In this document: in pieces, positions 1 through 12,700 of the stretch | How the letters are laid out: each line of letters starts with the position of its first letter | How positions within the stretch are numbered: position 1 is the first letter of the stretch | Assembly (NCBI GenBank): GCA_030770425.1 | Contig: JASJFT010000054.1 | Coordinates: 172,361-236,360, forward strand | DNA length: 64,000 nucleotides | Origin: Darksidea phi | Lineage: Eukaryota; Ascomycota; Dothideomycetes; Pleosporales; Lentitheciaceae | Direction: 5' to 3' | Position numbers and translations under genes: made by a program | The notes under the pieces: model-generated | Told to the model about the DNA's origin: nothing | Database searches by the model: none | What the model saw: the letters and a program-made list of their open reading frames with translations, nothing else

Positions 1-2
1 GT

Positions 3-674
3 AAGGTCCAGAACTATCTGCGAGCCCGCCGGGGTTGTGATGAGGAGTACGGAGTGGAACGTAGGGAGGCTCGAAGCTTGCAGTTGTATCTCGAAACTGG
101 GGGCGGGAACCACGACGAACCACTCGAGGCGGATATTTGGATTGACAGTGTGAAGTAGTCTGGTAAAGAGCGTTTTCATGACGAAGTTGCTGCAATCGCA
201 GTGCTTCAGCATGAGAATTGCTCGACGGAAAATATGCGGGATATTGTCCGGAATTGTATAGCCAGTACCGAAGCGGGAGAAAGCGTAAGGGCGTTCGCGG
301 AGTTCGAAGACCTGAGTAGTCTTCGGACGCAGACGGAAGCCCCGCATCTTGTCCGTGTGGGGGTTTTTCTCCCAGCGACAGCGCACCCTCGGTGCTTGGA
401 GTCCAAGGCGGGCTTGCTCGTCCTTCCAAAGCCTCCAACGCCGGTTCAACTTCGCCTCGCTGGCAGGAACGAGGTCGTAGACGTTGTAGGGCTGTGCCTT
501 GTTGACGATGAGCTCCCACAGAGCTATGATGAGTCGGCAAAGGCCGAGGACGGCAAGGTCTTCACGTGTAGGTGGCATGTTGGGGTTCTGGTGGAGACGC
601 CAAACGTTGCTGAAGATGATGCGACTGACCTATTTTGCAAGCTTGAGCAAATGTCCTTGTGGTGGGAACAGTAA
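3..674 (+). pseudogene. Partial unrecognised gene with an in-frame stop
   Basis: One reading frame stays coding-like from the left edge of the window to the TAA ending at 674, interrupted by a single TAG at 156-158. The first part reads KVQNYLRARRGCDEEYG and the second part contains VVGLCLVDDELPQSY and FTCRWHVGVLVETP. I tried a short intron over the TAG (GT at 155, AG at 200-201) but the phases do not agree, so either the gene is broken or its upstream structure lies outside the window. The first ATG after the stop is at 234. I do not recognise the family. The 5' end is missing, so function cannot be judged. Confidence 0.3.
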
Positions 675-871
675 CCACGCCAAGCTAATCTCCACGGTTA
701 CCTACTTCCAGTGACACAGTATTGTTGCTCCACGAATGGTATTATGCCTACGTAATTGATTCGCTGATTTTCCCAGCAAATTCTCTTAGTTCAGGTAGTG
801 TAGCTTCTTCAGGTCCGCCTTCGACTCTAGTTCAACCTCCCGTACAGACCTCAGAATCGTCGAACTCCACA

Positions 872-2087
872 ATGGCACAACCAGCAAGCTCTTTGCAGTT
901 GTTCAACCTTGGCCCTGACGATCCCGATTACTGTTCCCTCGGTGATTGTGAAGAAGTCGCCGTCGATTTCCCTTGCGCTACCTGCTCTACCGCACCAGAC
1001 CCCGACTTCTCCGGCGACCGCCTCCAAGACGTGCGGTACTGCAGCAACGCCCATCGCACACAGGACCTAGAGGCTCACAAGGAAACTTGTAGGGACCGCC
1101 GATGGCTTCGAGACGGTAGTCGCATCGGTGAGATGTACTACGAGATCTTCGTTGCCGCCCGCGAGCAAATGTACGAGTGGGTGGTGTTGAGCCAAGAGGA
1201 AGATAACGTAATCCGCAAATTCACCGTCAAGAGCTGTGACAAGCCAGCTTCGGAGCAAGCATTCTGCGGATCTAATATTGATCCTGAGAGCAAGCTTTGT
1301 GCGTTGAGCGTGAACGGATGTGTCTACGCTATGCAGCTTGGCAGCCCCTTTCTTGCTTACATGACGAAAGGTATGTCAACCACATCTTCTAAAACGAAAG
1401 CAATAGAACTAACAGTATTCAATAGGCTCACAATTTCGACTTTCTGAGTTTCACATCAAGCCTAACCCTTCCGCCATCGTCGAAGCTCGTTTCGAAAACG
1501 GCGACCGCATTGCGATGGAAGAATACCTCCACTCCCTCTTCCGCCTTTCGCCCGCCTTCCTCCCCTCCAAACCCGGCATCTTCGGCGAAGATGGTATAAT
1601 CCTCGACGCCTCCGCTGCTCAGATGGGCTTCTTTGACGAGCAAGTCGCTCGCACCGAATGCTACGCCTCCTCCAAGACCACCCCCCACCCCGAAAACCGC
1701 AAACTCCCCTTCGGCTACTTCCTCCGTATGCACCAGAACTGTCTCGGCGAGTCAGGCTGGGAGCACCTAGAGCATGCACACCATCTAGCCAAGGAAGCTA
1801 CGTTCCGCGTAGTCAACAATGTCTTGTTTGCCGAGCTGGAGCGTTTGGGCGGAGCGAAGAAGATCTTGGCGTTGGAGTATGCTGAGTGGGAAGAGGCCAA
1901 GAAGGAGATTGTTGATAAAGTGCGCGACGCACTAAAGAATCTGAGGAAAATGCACGACGACATCGATTTCGTATTGGTGGCGAGCGAGGAGGAGAAGAAG
2001 GAGGAGAAGGAGAAGGCTGTGGAGCAGTTCGATAACCACGGACATCAGGAGATGATGATGATGTTCGAGGAGGTAGCCTTTAAGTAG
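872..2087 (+). CDS. MYND-type zinc finger protein, tandem paralogue 1
   Basis: Two exons, 872-1370 and 1426-2087, give 386 aa. The 55-nt intron is GTATGT...AACTAACAG...AATAG, phase 1. I chose the ATG at 872 (cacaATGG) because the finger starts about 25 residues later; an in-frame ATG at 722 would add a low-complexity Ser/Pro leader. Residues ~25-75 hold a MYND-like cluster: CSLGDCE, FPCATC, a YCSNAHR segment and HKETC. A central region follows, then a C-terminal block (NNVLFAELERLGG...KVRDALKNLRK) that recurs in the next two genes, and an acidic/Lys-rich tail (EEEKKEEKEKA). MYND fingers usually mediate protein-protein contacts. There is no SET domain or other catalytic domain, so the role is unknown. 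It is the first of three head-to-tail copies. Confidence 0.8.
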
Positions 2088-2476
2088 GGTATCTTGGGCT
2101 CTTCTCTCCGTTTTCGTGTATATACTTTCGAACGTGTACCAGCTGTATGCATAATCGCTCAATGGAATATGTCTTCGCTGGCAGAACCGAACTCTCTATT
2201 CCCTACCCCTTGAGATTCAAGTTTTTTACTTGATTTGCGTTACTCTAGTGTGATTAAACCCAAGGCTTTAACGCACAATGTAGTTTCACCAAATGGAGTT
2301 TCCTAATAATAATGAGTGACCGCCATTGTACAAGTTTCAATGGGAAGCTATTTAATATTTTTCTTACTGTTTCACCCTCTCACCACGACTCTTTATATAT
2401 CCTTCGAAAAGAGGTTTCTGCCAGATACGTTCAGATACCGAACGTTACCAGACATTGCAACTCAGCATACTCTATC

Positions 2477-3577
2477 ATGGCTAGCTCCAACAAAGTTTGC
2501 GGCTTGCCTACCTGCGGGCAATTAGCATCCTCGGCATTTACCCCTCAATCCCTACCAAACGGTACTACACACAGCGGCTTCGGCTCATCCTTGAGTAGCG
2601 ACGGCTACTGCAGCGGAGCACACCTGAACCAACACGCTGGTCACCTGCAACGAGTATACCGCTCTGTAGCCCGTGCCGGAATGCTATTAGGAAAGATATT
2701 CTTGATACAACGAGAAGCATTTCCTCCATTTTATATCCAGTCTGAAGGACCTGGACACGGCGGACGTCTGATAGTTAGGGTGGAGTGGATTCGGCCAGGG
2801 GTTGGCCAGCCAATATGCGGACAGCAAGTTTCTCCAGAGGGTAGAGTTGGTGCGCTTCTTGCTAACAGCTGCGTTGATTTCATCACCAAGATGAGCGGCG
2901 GGCTCGTCTTCTTGATGGGCACTACGGCTTCACATCAATCACTACACTTCAGCGAAATTCACATTGACCCCACCCCCCAGAAGATTCTGACTCTCAAATG
3001 GAATGGGTTCGACCAATATGGACGCAGCAGCGATGTCAAAGAAGACGTAACGAAGACACACACCATAATCCGGGTAGCACCAGGTCCCGGGCTGATCAAG
3101 ACTCAGCCGGCCGATCATCACGGCGTTGTTATCGAAGGCACTCGGCCTCAGCACAGGGAGAGACAAGCCGTACTCAACTGGCAAACTCACCGCCAGCAAA
3201 TCGCACCCGCCGGCGCCATGTCCTACTCCACTGAGTTTGGCACAAGCTATCAAGGGCACAAACGACGCTTTGAATCCGGCAACGTCGAGGTATATGAAGC
3301 TGAAGCAATCCTCCGGACGACTAACAACGTGCTGCATCGCGAAGTAATGGGCCTTGGAGGACCGCAGGCACTGAATGTCATGGATGATGCGGCGTACTCG
3401 TTGGCAGAGGGCCGGATTATAGCGGCTGTTAGGACGGCATTGTATGATCTTCGACGCCATATTGATTGGGCGTGTCGAACCGGCGGCGACTGGCGGGTAA
3501 TCGTTCAGGGGTGCGCTGGTGTTGGGGATGGAGCGATCAAGGCGATGCTAGCACCGCGGCTTCCACAAACCCAGTAA
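2477..3577 (+). CDS. Degenerate MYND-type protein, tandem paralogue 2
   Basis: Single-exon gene of 366 aa starting at ATG 2477 (ctatcATGG). The frame is open upstream to 2312, but conserved sequence begins here. A TATA-like tttatatat lies at 2392-2400, about 80 bp upstream. The N-terminus keeps CGLPTCG and a YCSGAHLNQHAGH segment. The central CxxC pair and the final Cys seen in the two neighbours are absent, so a normal two-zinc MYND fold is unlikely. The C-terminal block NNVLHREVMGLGG...VRTALYDLRRHIDW aligns with the neighbours. No intron is visible where paralogues 1 and 3 are interrupted; sequence runs straight through FLMGTTASHQSLHFSEIHIDP. It is probably expressed as a diverged copy. Function unknown. 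Confidence 0.75.
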   Translation: MASSNKVCGLPTCGQLASSAFTPQSLPNGTTHSGFGSSLSSDGYCSGAHLNQHAGHLQRVYRSVARAGMLLGKIFLIQREAFPPFYIQSEGPGHGGRLIVRVEWIRPGVGQPICGQQVSPEGRVGALLANSCVDFITKMSGGLVFLMGTTASHQSLHFSEIHIDPTPQKILTLKWNGFDQYGRSSDVKEDVTKTHTIIRVAPGPGLIKTQPADHHGVVIEGTRPQHRERQAVLNWQTHRQQIAPAGAMSYSTEFGTSYQGHKRRFESGNVEVYEAEAILRTTNNVLHREVMGLGGPQALNVMDDAAYSLAEGRIIAAVRTALYDLRRHIDWACRTGGDWRVIVQGCAGVGDGAIKAMLAPRLPQTQ

Positions 3578-4059
3578 GCTCCACGGTGTCTTTCTCGTGG
3601 ATGCACCCAGCTGGAAGAAGGTATTGAAACCGGTATCACGATCTATGCAGTGCAAATGTAGGTTTGATGTTCTGTAGTATCAATCGTAATTTGTGATCGA
3701 TGGCTTTGAGCGGCTCTTTCTTTCTTCATCCATAGGTTCATAGCGGTATATGAGTGGATAATCGTTTCTCCGTATATGGTGTGACCAGATCCAAGGCCAT
3801 CGAAGCCATCGTTGTAGTTATTAATTGTAGGCTTCGAAAAGCGTAACAGGTATTGAGACTCTCCTAGATAGGCAGTCCATAGGAGCTTCGTAGCGGCGTT
3901 AGCATTTGGAAGTAGAAGTAGCTTTCAGCTGCCTAAAGCCAAAAGTGGTGGTGGGCTTGGTATAACCGCTTTCACTCCAGTGGAGGTCAATGCAGATTAG
4001 TGCCCCACTATCAAAAATGTATGTCCTGCAAATTTACACTCGACCCTTAAACCGCAATA
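3578..4059 (+). other. Intergenic region between MYND paralogues 2 and 3
   Basis: No gene is supportable here. It must hold the 3' end of paralogue 2 and the promoter of paralogue 3. No convincing TATA box is seen close to the ATG at 4060. Confidence 0.5.
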
Positions 4060-5253
4060 ATGGCCGCATTGAGTACTGTCCCTATCTGCAACTTAGACGG
4101 CTGTGGAAAATCACTACAGATTCCAATTCAATGTTCCCGCTGCCTATACGTCCCCACTTCTGACACCGACCCAACATGGACCGCCGTTGGATACTGCAAG
4201 GTCGAGCACTTGATCGCGGACGCAGCGGCACACGAGCCTAAGTGTAAACAGCGACAGCAAGAGAGAACAGCGAAGCGCGTTGGGATGTTTTGCTGCCGCG
4301 TGTTCCGCGCGACGCAACAAGAGTTCCATGACAAGGTTTTGGAAAGCTGGGAGAGGGTGAATATAGGAGGGCGGGAAGGAATAATGCTGCGCGAGAAGTA
4401 CTGTACGCAGCCACGCGCCCTGGAAGCTTCTTTTGCAAGCAATGTGCCCGACTGGATCAGGGAGCTTTCATACAGCTTCGACTGGTGCCGGACCAGTATC
4501 GCTGATCAGACCCCCCTCCTATCATGGTTGCAGAAGCGTATGTGTTATCATCCCTGGATATGATCGCTCCTAGCTAACGTTCCAGAACTGAATATCCGCA
4601 TTGATGAAGTCACGGTAATCCCCAAGATTACTCGCCGTACGATGGTCATATCTCATTGGCCCGGCGAGCCCTACGAAGAGCCGGAACATCATTCGGGTAG
4701 TCACACAATCCTCGCAGTTCGCACCGATCCGAAAAACAATTCAGTCGTCCCGGCCAGGAACATATGGCCGCACCCAGCGGTTGCTATTGACATGACGAAA
4801 CAGCAATTCGGCTATAAAAGCGGCTGTAAAGATGCGGGAAATTATTACCAGAGGAAAGTCGATCAACTCCTCTTGGTTGTTCCTCTCGGTGACTGCTACA
4901 ACGGCGAGGATAGGTCGGATCCCGAAGCAAGGATTATTATGCAGACTCTGAACAATGTCACTTTCCAAGAGCTGCAGGCGCTTGGTGGCTGCCGTCACTT
5001 TTTCGAAGACACAACCCCTACGCAATTTGAAAGCGGCCTGCAGCAGATCTTCCTGGCATTGCGTAACGGGTGCCGTACTCGGAGAGGTGACATGGACGCG
5101 ATCCAATTCTCACGCTCTGTTGAAACCGAAGACGAGTGGGATATAAAGCTTAAGCGGAAGTTTGAGCGGCTGGAGACAAGGACCAAGGGCCCGGGACATG
5201 AGGTGTGCGAGATGGCTTTCAAGGAGCATCTGGGTGAGGTACTAGGGAAGTAG
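4060..5253 (+). CDS. MYND-type zinc finger protein, tandem paralogue 3
   Basis: Exons 4060-4537 and 4586-5253 give 381 aa. The 48-nt intron is GTATGT...CTAAC...CCAG, phase 1, at the same place in the protein as the intron of paralogue 1 (just before QLNIRIDEVTVIPK here, SQFRLSEFHIKPNP there). The MYND-like cluster is intact: CNLDGCG, IQCSRC, a YCKVEH segment and HEPKC. The C-terminal family block is NNVTFQELQALGGCRHFF...FLALRNG. A charged tail follows (KLKRKFERLETRTKGPG). There is no catalytic domain. The last codons and 3' flank are part of a local direct duplication. The function is unknown; a protein-interaction role would fit MYND families. Confidence 0.8.
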
Positions 5254-5720
5254 AGGAGCACGAGCTCACCACAGGCCCTCTATCGATCCTCTAGACCCTC
5301 CCCAAAAAAGAGTTTGAAGAGAAACATATGCTGTCTCTTTCGGCAGATATAGAAGGGTACATTTTCTGCTGTTGCTCTACACCTCCGTCCGCTCGCGCAC
5401 CCAAGTGCTTATTTCATGCCGAAACAACCGCAAGCTCCTCGCGCGAGTCAAAGCCTTCGATCGTCACTGAAACATGGTTCTAGAGACTGGATTTGTGTAT
5501 CCGGCTCACCCCAAGGAGCATTTGGAGGTACTAGGGAAGTAGAGGGGCACGAGCTCACCACAGGCCCTCTATCGATCCTCCAGATCGCCGTCCGCTCGCG
5601 CATCCAAGTGCTTATTTCATGCCGAAACAACCGCAAGCTCCTCGCGCGAGTCAAAGCCTTCGATCGTCACTGCAACATGGTTCTAGAGACTGGATTTGTG
5701 TATCCGGCCTACCCCAAGGA
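5223..5720 (+). repeat. Imperfect direct duplication of the paralogue 3 3' end
   Basis: The sequence from ggagcatctgggtgaggtac (5223) onward recurs from about 5515. Shared blocks include gtactagggaagtagagg with cgagctcaccacaggccctc (5238-5290 against 5529-5580) and gtgcttatttcatgccgaaa with its flanks (5387-5518 against 5589-5720). The second copy lacks about 95 bp present between the blocks in the first (5292-5386). The unit begins inside the last codons of the MYND gene, so a spare copy of its stop region now lies downstream. Confidence 0.8.
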
Positions 5721-5744
5721 GTGAATTTGGTGTAGGGATGTAGG

Positions 5745-6700
5745 ATGTCCATCTGCTTGAAAGAGATCGACAAGCAACAAGAGCAACAACAGCTAACTGC
5801 CGTTCCGACAAAGACGCAGAACGTTCATGGTGGAGAGATGGTCGTCACCATTCGCAGAAACGCCGACCAAGAATCGCAAAAAGGAATTGGATGCTCTTCT
5901 ACCTCACAGTACAAACAGGCCTCATTCGCATCAAAGACAGAGTGGCGTACGAGAGCTGTGGCAACATCGAACCTTCGTACGCGTGCCAACAACATCTATA
6001 TCAACTCTGAGGATGTCAAGGGGAAGGCCACTTCACCTACGTCATGCCAAAGAACGCACTCAAGCCCTTCACTACGAAGGACGATAATACTAAAGATGGC
6101 AAGTCTAAGGATCGCAAAGTTAAGTGCAATACAACCCCTTATCTTAGTAATCTTGCCGTCGAAGAAGCTCCTCTTTATATTGTCGCGTCCGTAGATATCA
6201 ATCTATATTTCTTTTAAAACGCTCTTCCCTTCTCCAACGACTATGTTTGCTATAGGCTCTCTAACCCCTCTCGTCTCGATACTGCTGATACTGTCTTAGA
6301 AAGTATCAACGGTACGGGAATGGGCTATTGGGATATCGTACAAGGTCAAGGCACGGATATCTGTAGAGTATCTAGTACAGACACAAACTCTAACATGACG
6401 TTCTCCGGTTTACACGCTATGATGGGCGCTGTCGAACCATTGACAAAGGATATGTGGCTATGCGATAGTGGTGCCTCGACTTATGTTGTGAATGGTCGCT
6501 CGTTGTTTACTCATCTTACTTCTACCGACATTACTATCGGCACTTGCGCAGATGAATCTGAATTAACTGTCAAGGGAGGGGATACTGTCAGGGTACTAGT
6601 CACTTCCTCGTCTTGCGTACAAGCCAAGAATTGCAGTTTCAAGGCAACCAGCTGCGGCGTAAACGAAACTGAAGCCGCCATGTTATTCCATAGTTCGTGA
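5745..6700 (+). mobile_element. Decayed Ty1/Copia retrotransposon fragment (protease region)
   Basis: The stretch 6320-6700 encodes DMWLCDSGASTYVVNGRSLF followed by ELTVKGGDTVRV. This matches the DSGAS active-site motif and following beta strands of Copia-type aspartic proteases (catalytic Asp codon near 6464). Upstream, about 5948-6319 in the same frame, sequence with CGN and KPFTTKDDNTKDGKS resembles the Gag/linker region but is cut by stop codons. There is no integrase, reverse transcriptase or LTR pair nearby, so it is a short inactive remnant. Confidence 0.6.
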
Positions 6701-9700
6701 CCTTGGAATGCGTATAGAGAGTTAAATGCCCCCAGTATAGGCAATGCGAAGAAGCTTGAAAGTTACATGAACTTCTTTAAAGTGCCAATCTAGGCAATAC
6801 GCGAGACCATAATTGCACCAAGGCACGAGGGCCCTTTACAGCAACCAGTAGTGGCTTGCAAACAGAGAACGGAGAAGTATCCGGGTAGACGTTGATTTTC
6901 CCAGTAAAGAGCATTGGCCGAATAACCTAATCCGGGTTCATGGCTTCGTTTGAAGGACGGGATAAGGTGGCGTGGCTCTTGGCGTGAATGTATGCGCAGG
7001 TGACAACACTTGACACCCTCGATGCCGGCAAATCACCAACTACGTGATATCATGAGAACAATGCGAGTGCAAAATTTCTCCGCAAAAGATCTGTGCCGGG
7101 CTGTCGCCTTTCTCCCGTTCTCAATGAGCGAGTGAGGTGCATCTGAAGCTGCTGCTGAGACTCCTGTTTGTAGCGCTTTCTCCGCCAGCTTCCCATACGT
7201 AGTAATGGACAAGCCTTGTATTTTCCGATAGCGTGTTTCTGTACATACAGATTGTGTCTGGAGAGGTTCCCCGGAGCGACGCCTCAGCAACTCCTGATGT
7301 CGACACCAGACTTCCTCTTCCTCGAACATCTGCAGAATGTGCACGGCACCGATTGACCCTAATGCGCTGGCACCCTCATCGAATCCGAATCCGGTGCTTG
7401 TATGGGCGGATCAATAGTGTCGGCTGTATGGTGGGCAGCCGTTGCACCTATTTTGCGTATTCGCCGCGCCCCACCATGAGCCTGTTCGGTCTTGACAACC
7501 CCATCACCCCGCTTTCCGCTCAACCTAATCTTTCGAGGCGACGGCGGAGATAGCTCCTCCCAAAAGGTATTACTGGCTCTACATCGTCGGCGCATATGGA
7601 TGTAGTGAGAGCATTCGACTATCCTATTGGCTCACTGCGGACGTGTTCTATGGGGGAATTGGAGATATGCATCGATACGCATAGAGCTATTTGAAGGGGA
7701 GCAGGATTGGGATCTGTAAGTGTTACCCTCCCCATGCTGGCAATCTGCCATCTCTGCGTCGCGCTCGCTGGAGGCGAGGCGCGCTTCTATCACCACTGCG
7801 CCTAACACTACCAACGCGTGTACGATCACACCGAGATAGCCTCGCGATACCGAAGCAGCTGAAATGCCGCAGTACGGCTTCGATCACCCAGTGGAAGGTG
7901 TGCTACCGTAGTCCCCATTCGGGCAGCTCCCCAGGCGCAGCAAGTTATACCGTCCCCGTACTCCCCTCCGCAGCCCACAGGCGAGGATACGATCATAGTA
8001 GCAGTGGTCTCATTACGCGATATGGATGTGACTGCATCAGGCATGCAACAGCGTAGCTGAGTCCTCCAGCACCGACGATCGAGCTTCCGCGCATGGCTAT
8101 CTCCCACGCCCCTGCCACGAGAGACATAGCCGCTCTTGACAACCTCCTCTAGGCACAAGAAGCCGGGTAAGGAACGGTGACACACATTCTTAAAGTTTTC
8201 GGGTGAGATGCGGGGCTGCGCTTGGCGCTCTGGAAGTGACAAACTGTTTGCTACGCCCAACAGCCATGCGTTGCGGCACCGGAGATACATTCGAGGATGG
8301 CGAGATCCGGCGACATCAGCGAGACCAACTTCACGCTTGCCCCAAACGGAAGTGGTGATGGCTCTCTATATGGCCAGTCTGCTAATTCCTGCGGATATCG
8401 CACAGGCGAGTCCGACATACCGGTCGCGCCTCTAGTGTGAATTTGCGGCAGTACTTACGCACCGTCCTGCTATATAGCACCATCCTGAAGCAAGCGCTGC
8501 AGTTTGGGGTGACTTCCAGCTTATCTCCAAGAATGCGAAGTGCGTGAGATTACAGCAATCGCCCTTATTCTTTCCGGTTCTGCGACACCAGCCGCCCGAC
8601 CATAGCCGACCGTCAAGGGACGCTTGACAGCAAACTCCCAGTGTCCAAGATAATGGCGATAATAGCCGGGTAGACGAGGATGTTGATTACGGGATCAACC
8701 CGAATAAGATTCGAAAAGGCCTAGGTCGATGAATTCGCATACTGGAATGCGGTAGGAAGTGTCCTTGCTGAACACAACCACCTGTAGAGCTGCGCTGATA
8801 TGACCTTTCAAACAGATCCTACTCCTCAGGCGCTACCGAAAGCAAGCTCTAACGCCGACCGTCGCCTTGTCTCGTAGCCGACTCTCGACGCAAGTATCCC
8901 ACCACGGCACAAGATACGAGTAGATATGTTGCCCGGAAATACGACGAGGACAATTGGGGCAGCCAGAGCTAGCTTCAGTGGAGAATGGCCGAGTTGGATA
9001 TAATTTGGCATGTCCGTGTCCATAAAAGCCGTGGAGAAACAGCATGATTCGGTCAACAGGGCGATGAATGGTATATGACCAGCGAGGATAAAGCACCCCA
9101 GAACCAACATGGAGCCATAATGGGAGGCTCATGAGGAGAAGAGGAAGCCAGTATTGACCCGGCCTTGGCGAATGCCCTCCTCTCAACCTCATCGCCGAAC
9201 CATCGACCCCACAAGCCGGAAGGAAGAGCGCAATCCGGAAATGAGCATGGCCAACCCAGCGGTAGAGTGGAGGAATAAGTAGCGTTCAAAATTGTTGCAT
9301 CGAGAAGCGGGATAAAAGCGGACAGCGGACGTGCTTGGGGACAATCGCAGAAGAAGAGGTATTGGGTACTGACTCAGCGGCCTAGGAGACACTGACCGTA
9401 CCCTCCTCGACCCCCGTAATCATGTCGAACGTATCACGACGGCTACCCCGCGAGCTAGTACAACGACGCCAACCCGAATGAGTGGATGGCATAACCCAGC
9501 GGTAGTGGTTGTGGAAGTACAACAAGAGCTAATGGACATACGAACCGCTGGGTTAGATCGACGGATACGATAGCTCGCAGGATACTCTGCTTCGCTGGAA
9601 GCGACCACGGCACCGGCACATGTATACGTGGCGACGTCTCAAGCGCGAAGAGCTAGCCGGCGGAGATCTACTATTGAGAAGACCACCTTCGAGCACGATG

Positions 9701-12700
9701 CTCTTTGAATATCGCGGCGTCGAGCACAAATCTACTCGAGGCTATCCCATACCGTTGAGGCGGCGAGGGGAAAGTTTGTGTTTCTCATTTTGGACTGCTG
9801 TTGTCCGGCTCATTCGAGTGCGGTTGTCTTGCGTCCCTAGAGCAGTTCGTCTTGGCGAATGTTCTTTCGTCAACTTGCAAGCGCGAACTTGACATGCGCT
9901 CGTTGCGGACAGATGTTCGACATGGGTCATCCTGCAATAAGGAGCGGCGCAGCTCACTTTCGACCAACGTCGGTCGGTCAAAGAACCCCGCAGCGGGAAA
10001 AAAGAAATGCTGCGTAACCTTACCTACATCAGCGCGGAGGGCGTGCACACAGTTAGTACTCATCCCAAACGGAGCCTGATACTCACGTCATAGCCACATC
10101 TCTGCTCCTTCGAGCTCATACGAGCATCATCGAGCGGTTATTCAATTCAAGCCTTCTGACGAAGACGGCAACAATGAGAGACCGCATCTCGGACGAACGC
10201 GGGAACCGGTCCCGTCTGGATGTATACGATCGCAGCCGGTATTGAAGCGATCCGGCTCTCTTAGAGCGATATGTCGGCGGTACCGAAAGCAAGCGGGCGA
10301 GATCGTCCATGTTCTTGCCGGCATCGAAGTTGTATTCGGTTTCGTGACACATGGAACTCGTAGTCGCATTCTTGACTCCGGATAAACGGGACCACAAACG
10401 CTCCATAGTAGGCGAATCTTCCAGCCTCACACCCACATCGATCACCTCGCCACCCTCCTACATCCTCACCGCACCGAAAGAAACACCAGGTCCGTACCCC
10501 TTCCTAGGGCCGCCCAACCAAGATGCTAGCGTAATCAAAAAACATATCGCTACCTCCGCACTCACAACTCGCAACCTCTGGCTCGTCTCAACCGTAACCA
10601 CCGCAAAGGACTGCTTACAACACACACGTCTCAAATAGCAACGGCGTAAACCCCGGAGTACATCAGGCGCCAACTCCATGCTTCTGCCACTACAGCTCCA
10701 CATAGAATCTGAGATGTGACCGGTCTGAGCGTGGCGGTTCGGACTGCCTTTGGGGTGGAAAGGGTTTACCTGAGCCTAACTAAGGTCGTTGCTTCCGCGA
10801 GATGGGTGGGCAGGTTCTTATCGATGAGTTTGGAAATAGGAGGTTCTTGAGAGAATTCGATGGGTTGCTTGGACGAAGAAAAGAACGTTAAGAGAATAAG
10901 GCTAGGAACCAAAGGACGAGGTCAACGGTTTTGCTGACTTTATTTAGATACCGTTCCGAAAGATCCCAATTAGTCTTGCCGGTGTCTACAAATGGCAAAC
11001 CCCAAGAGGAGCGAGTAAGATCCCAGATGCGAACTCTATCCAGCCGCTGATCAAGACCAGGAATTTTCAAAATCCGGGTTGGTTCGGTCCAGGGTTCTAG
11101 CCCAATAATAGATGCAACGATGGTCCGCCCAGATCTAGGAGAGGTGAGCCCGTCCAGCGACTTTGGGACATAGCAACCTGATCTTGGAGAAGGTTAGTGT
11201 GCGTTTGGGCAGTGCTGAATGGGTGGAGCTAATATGATAGCTACAACACACTACCATGCGATCAATGACGCACTGTGCGTCTTGAATCGACAACAGCGTA
11301 GGTCAAGGCAACAAGACTACTTGTTGAGCGAATACTACCTGTGAAATAGCTTACAGTAAAAACTGTAAAAGGGTAAATGCAAAATGCATTTACCCAGTTC
11401 GAGCTTGACGAGGGAAGAATGAAACCGCGGCGGATGGCGATGCACGTGGCTTCGCGAAAAGACAAGTGCGGCGAGAACACCAACAAAGAGAAGGCTAATG
11501 CGATGCAGGAAAGCAGAAATCCAATACTAACGACCTACCATTGACTGATTTGAAAAGACAGATCGTGTAGATCTATATACTTGGCCTGTTGCTCGCTGCT
11601 CGCGGCTACCACTACGAGCGTTTACAGAAGATTACTGTCCGGCTCGAGAAGCATATGTCGCATCTCTTAAGGCATTGCCACGAAAACTCATTCGTGGTTC
11701 ATGTGCTGAAGCCAATACGATTCCAGCGACTCGAGTTTTCGCCCATATCTGCATCGTCAATGGCGAGCAAGAAATCCGTGCTGAAGGAAGAGGAAGACAG
11801 TCCGGTCGTCAAAGCGGTACCTCCGGAGAAGAAGGAAACACTGCTGTAAGTACAAAAAGACACATTGATAGCTACGGCTAACCATCCGCATGCCGTCCTG
11901 AATGCGTGCGTTTCCACAAGGATTGCTCTCTCGAGATATCACAAGTGATGCCTTCGATGCAGAAGTATCTAGTGGATATTACATCGAAGCCGATTGATGC
12001 TGGGACTGGGTCGGATCTTCACCGCTTCCGGACGATAGATTGACACACTACAATATCGACCATGTTAAGTGGTTGCCAATAGACCGCTGATCGTCTGGCG
12101 TGCTCCATAACGACAGTCTCACGTCCTGCACATGCGCGCGACGCCTCCGAAGTGCGACGAAATGTTCTTCACTACGGTTGTGGAGCGGAGATCCCTGGAT
12201 GCACGTCTCCGGAAAGACCTGGCAACGCCCGAGCCGCACCAACGAGAAATGATGCGACTCTGCACATACGCTGAGCTTACCGAAGCTGGCCGTTGCCTTC
12301 GGCAAGACCTCTCGTTTTTGCCACTTTCTCAAAAACCTAAAGTATCACGGCCCTGTGTATGTGACGTTGCTGGCCCGGTGGTCCTCTCGCTGGTATAGAT
12401 GGCAAAGGCGGGAAAGACGCGCTGTAGGCTATGCGATTCGAGGAGCCCTACAGCGATGCTGTCGACATCTGCATGCGCCATGGCTTCTGCTGCCGGCATA
12501 CCATCAACCAGGAAACTTCACACCTGCGGGCATGCAAGCCAGATGCTGATACGGCTTATCCCATTGAGCAAGTCTTGCCAGTCGTTGGCGCATGTTCGAC
12601 TCCGAGCCCCAGAGTCTCTTCATGTCTCTCTCTATGTGCGCGCCGCCATAGCGATGGCTCGTGTATTCGATCGCGAATTGAAGCGTCGCGGGGAGGGTAT

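Noticed and set aside
8826..9392. Hydrophobic minus-strand frames that look like transporter segments
   Set aside because: The stretches are short, in several frames and without a conserved MFS or ABC motif, so no gene can be defended.
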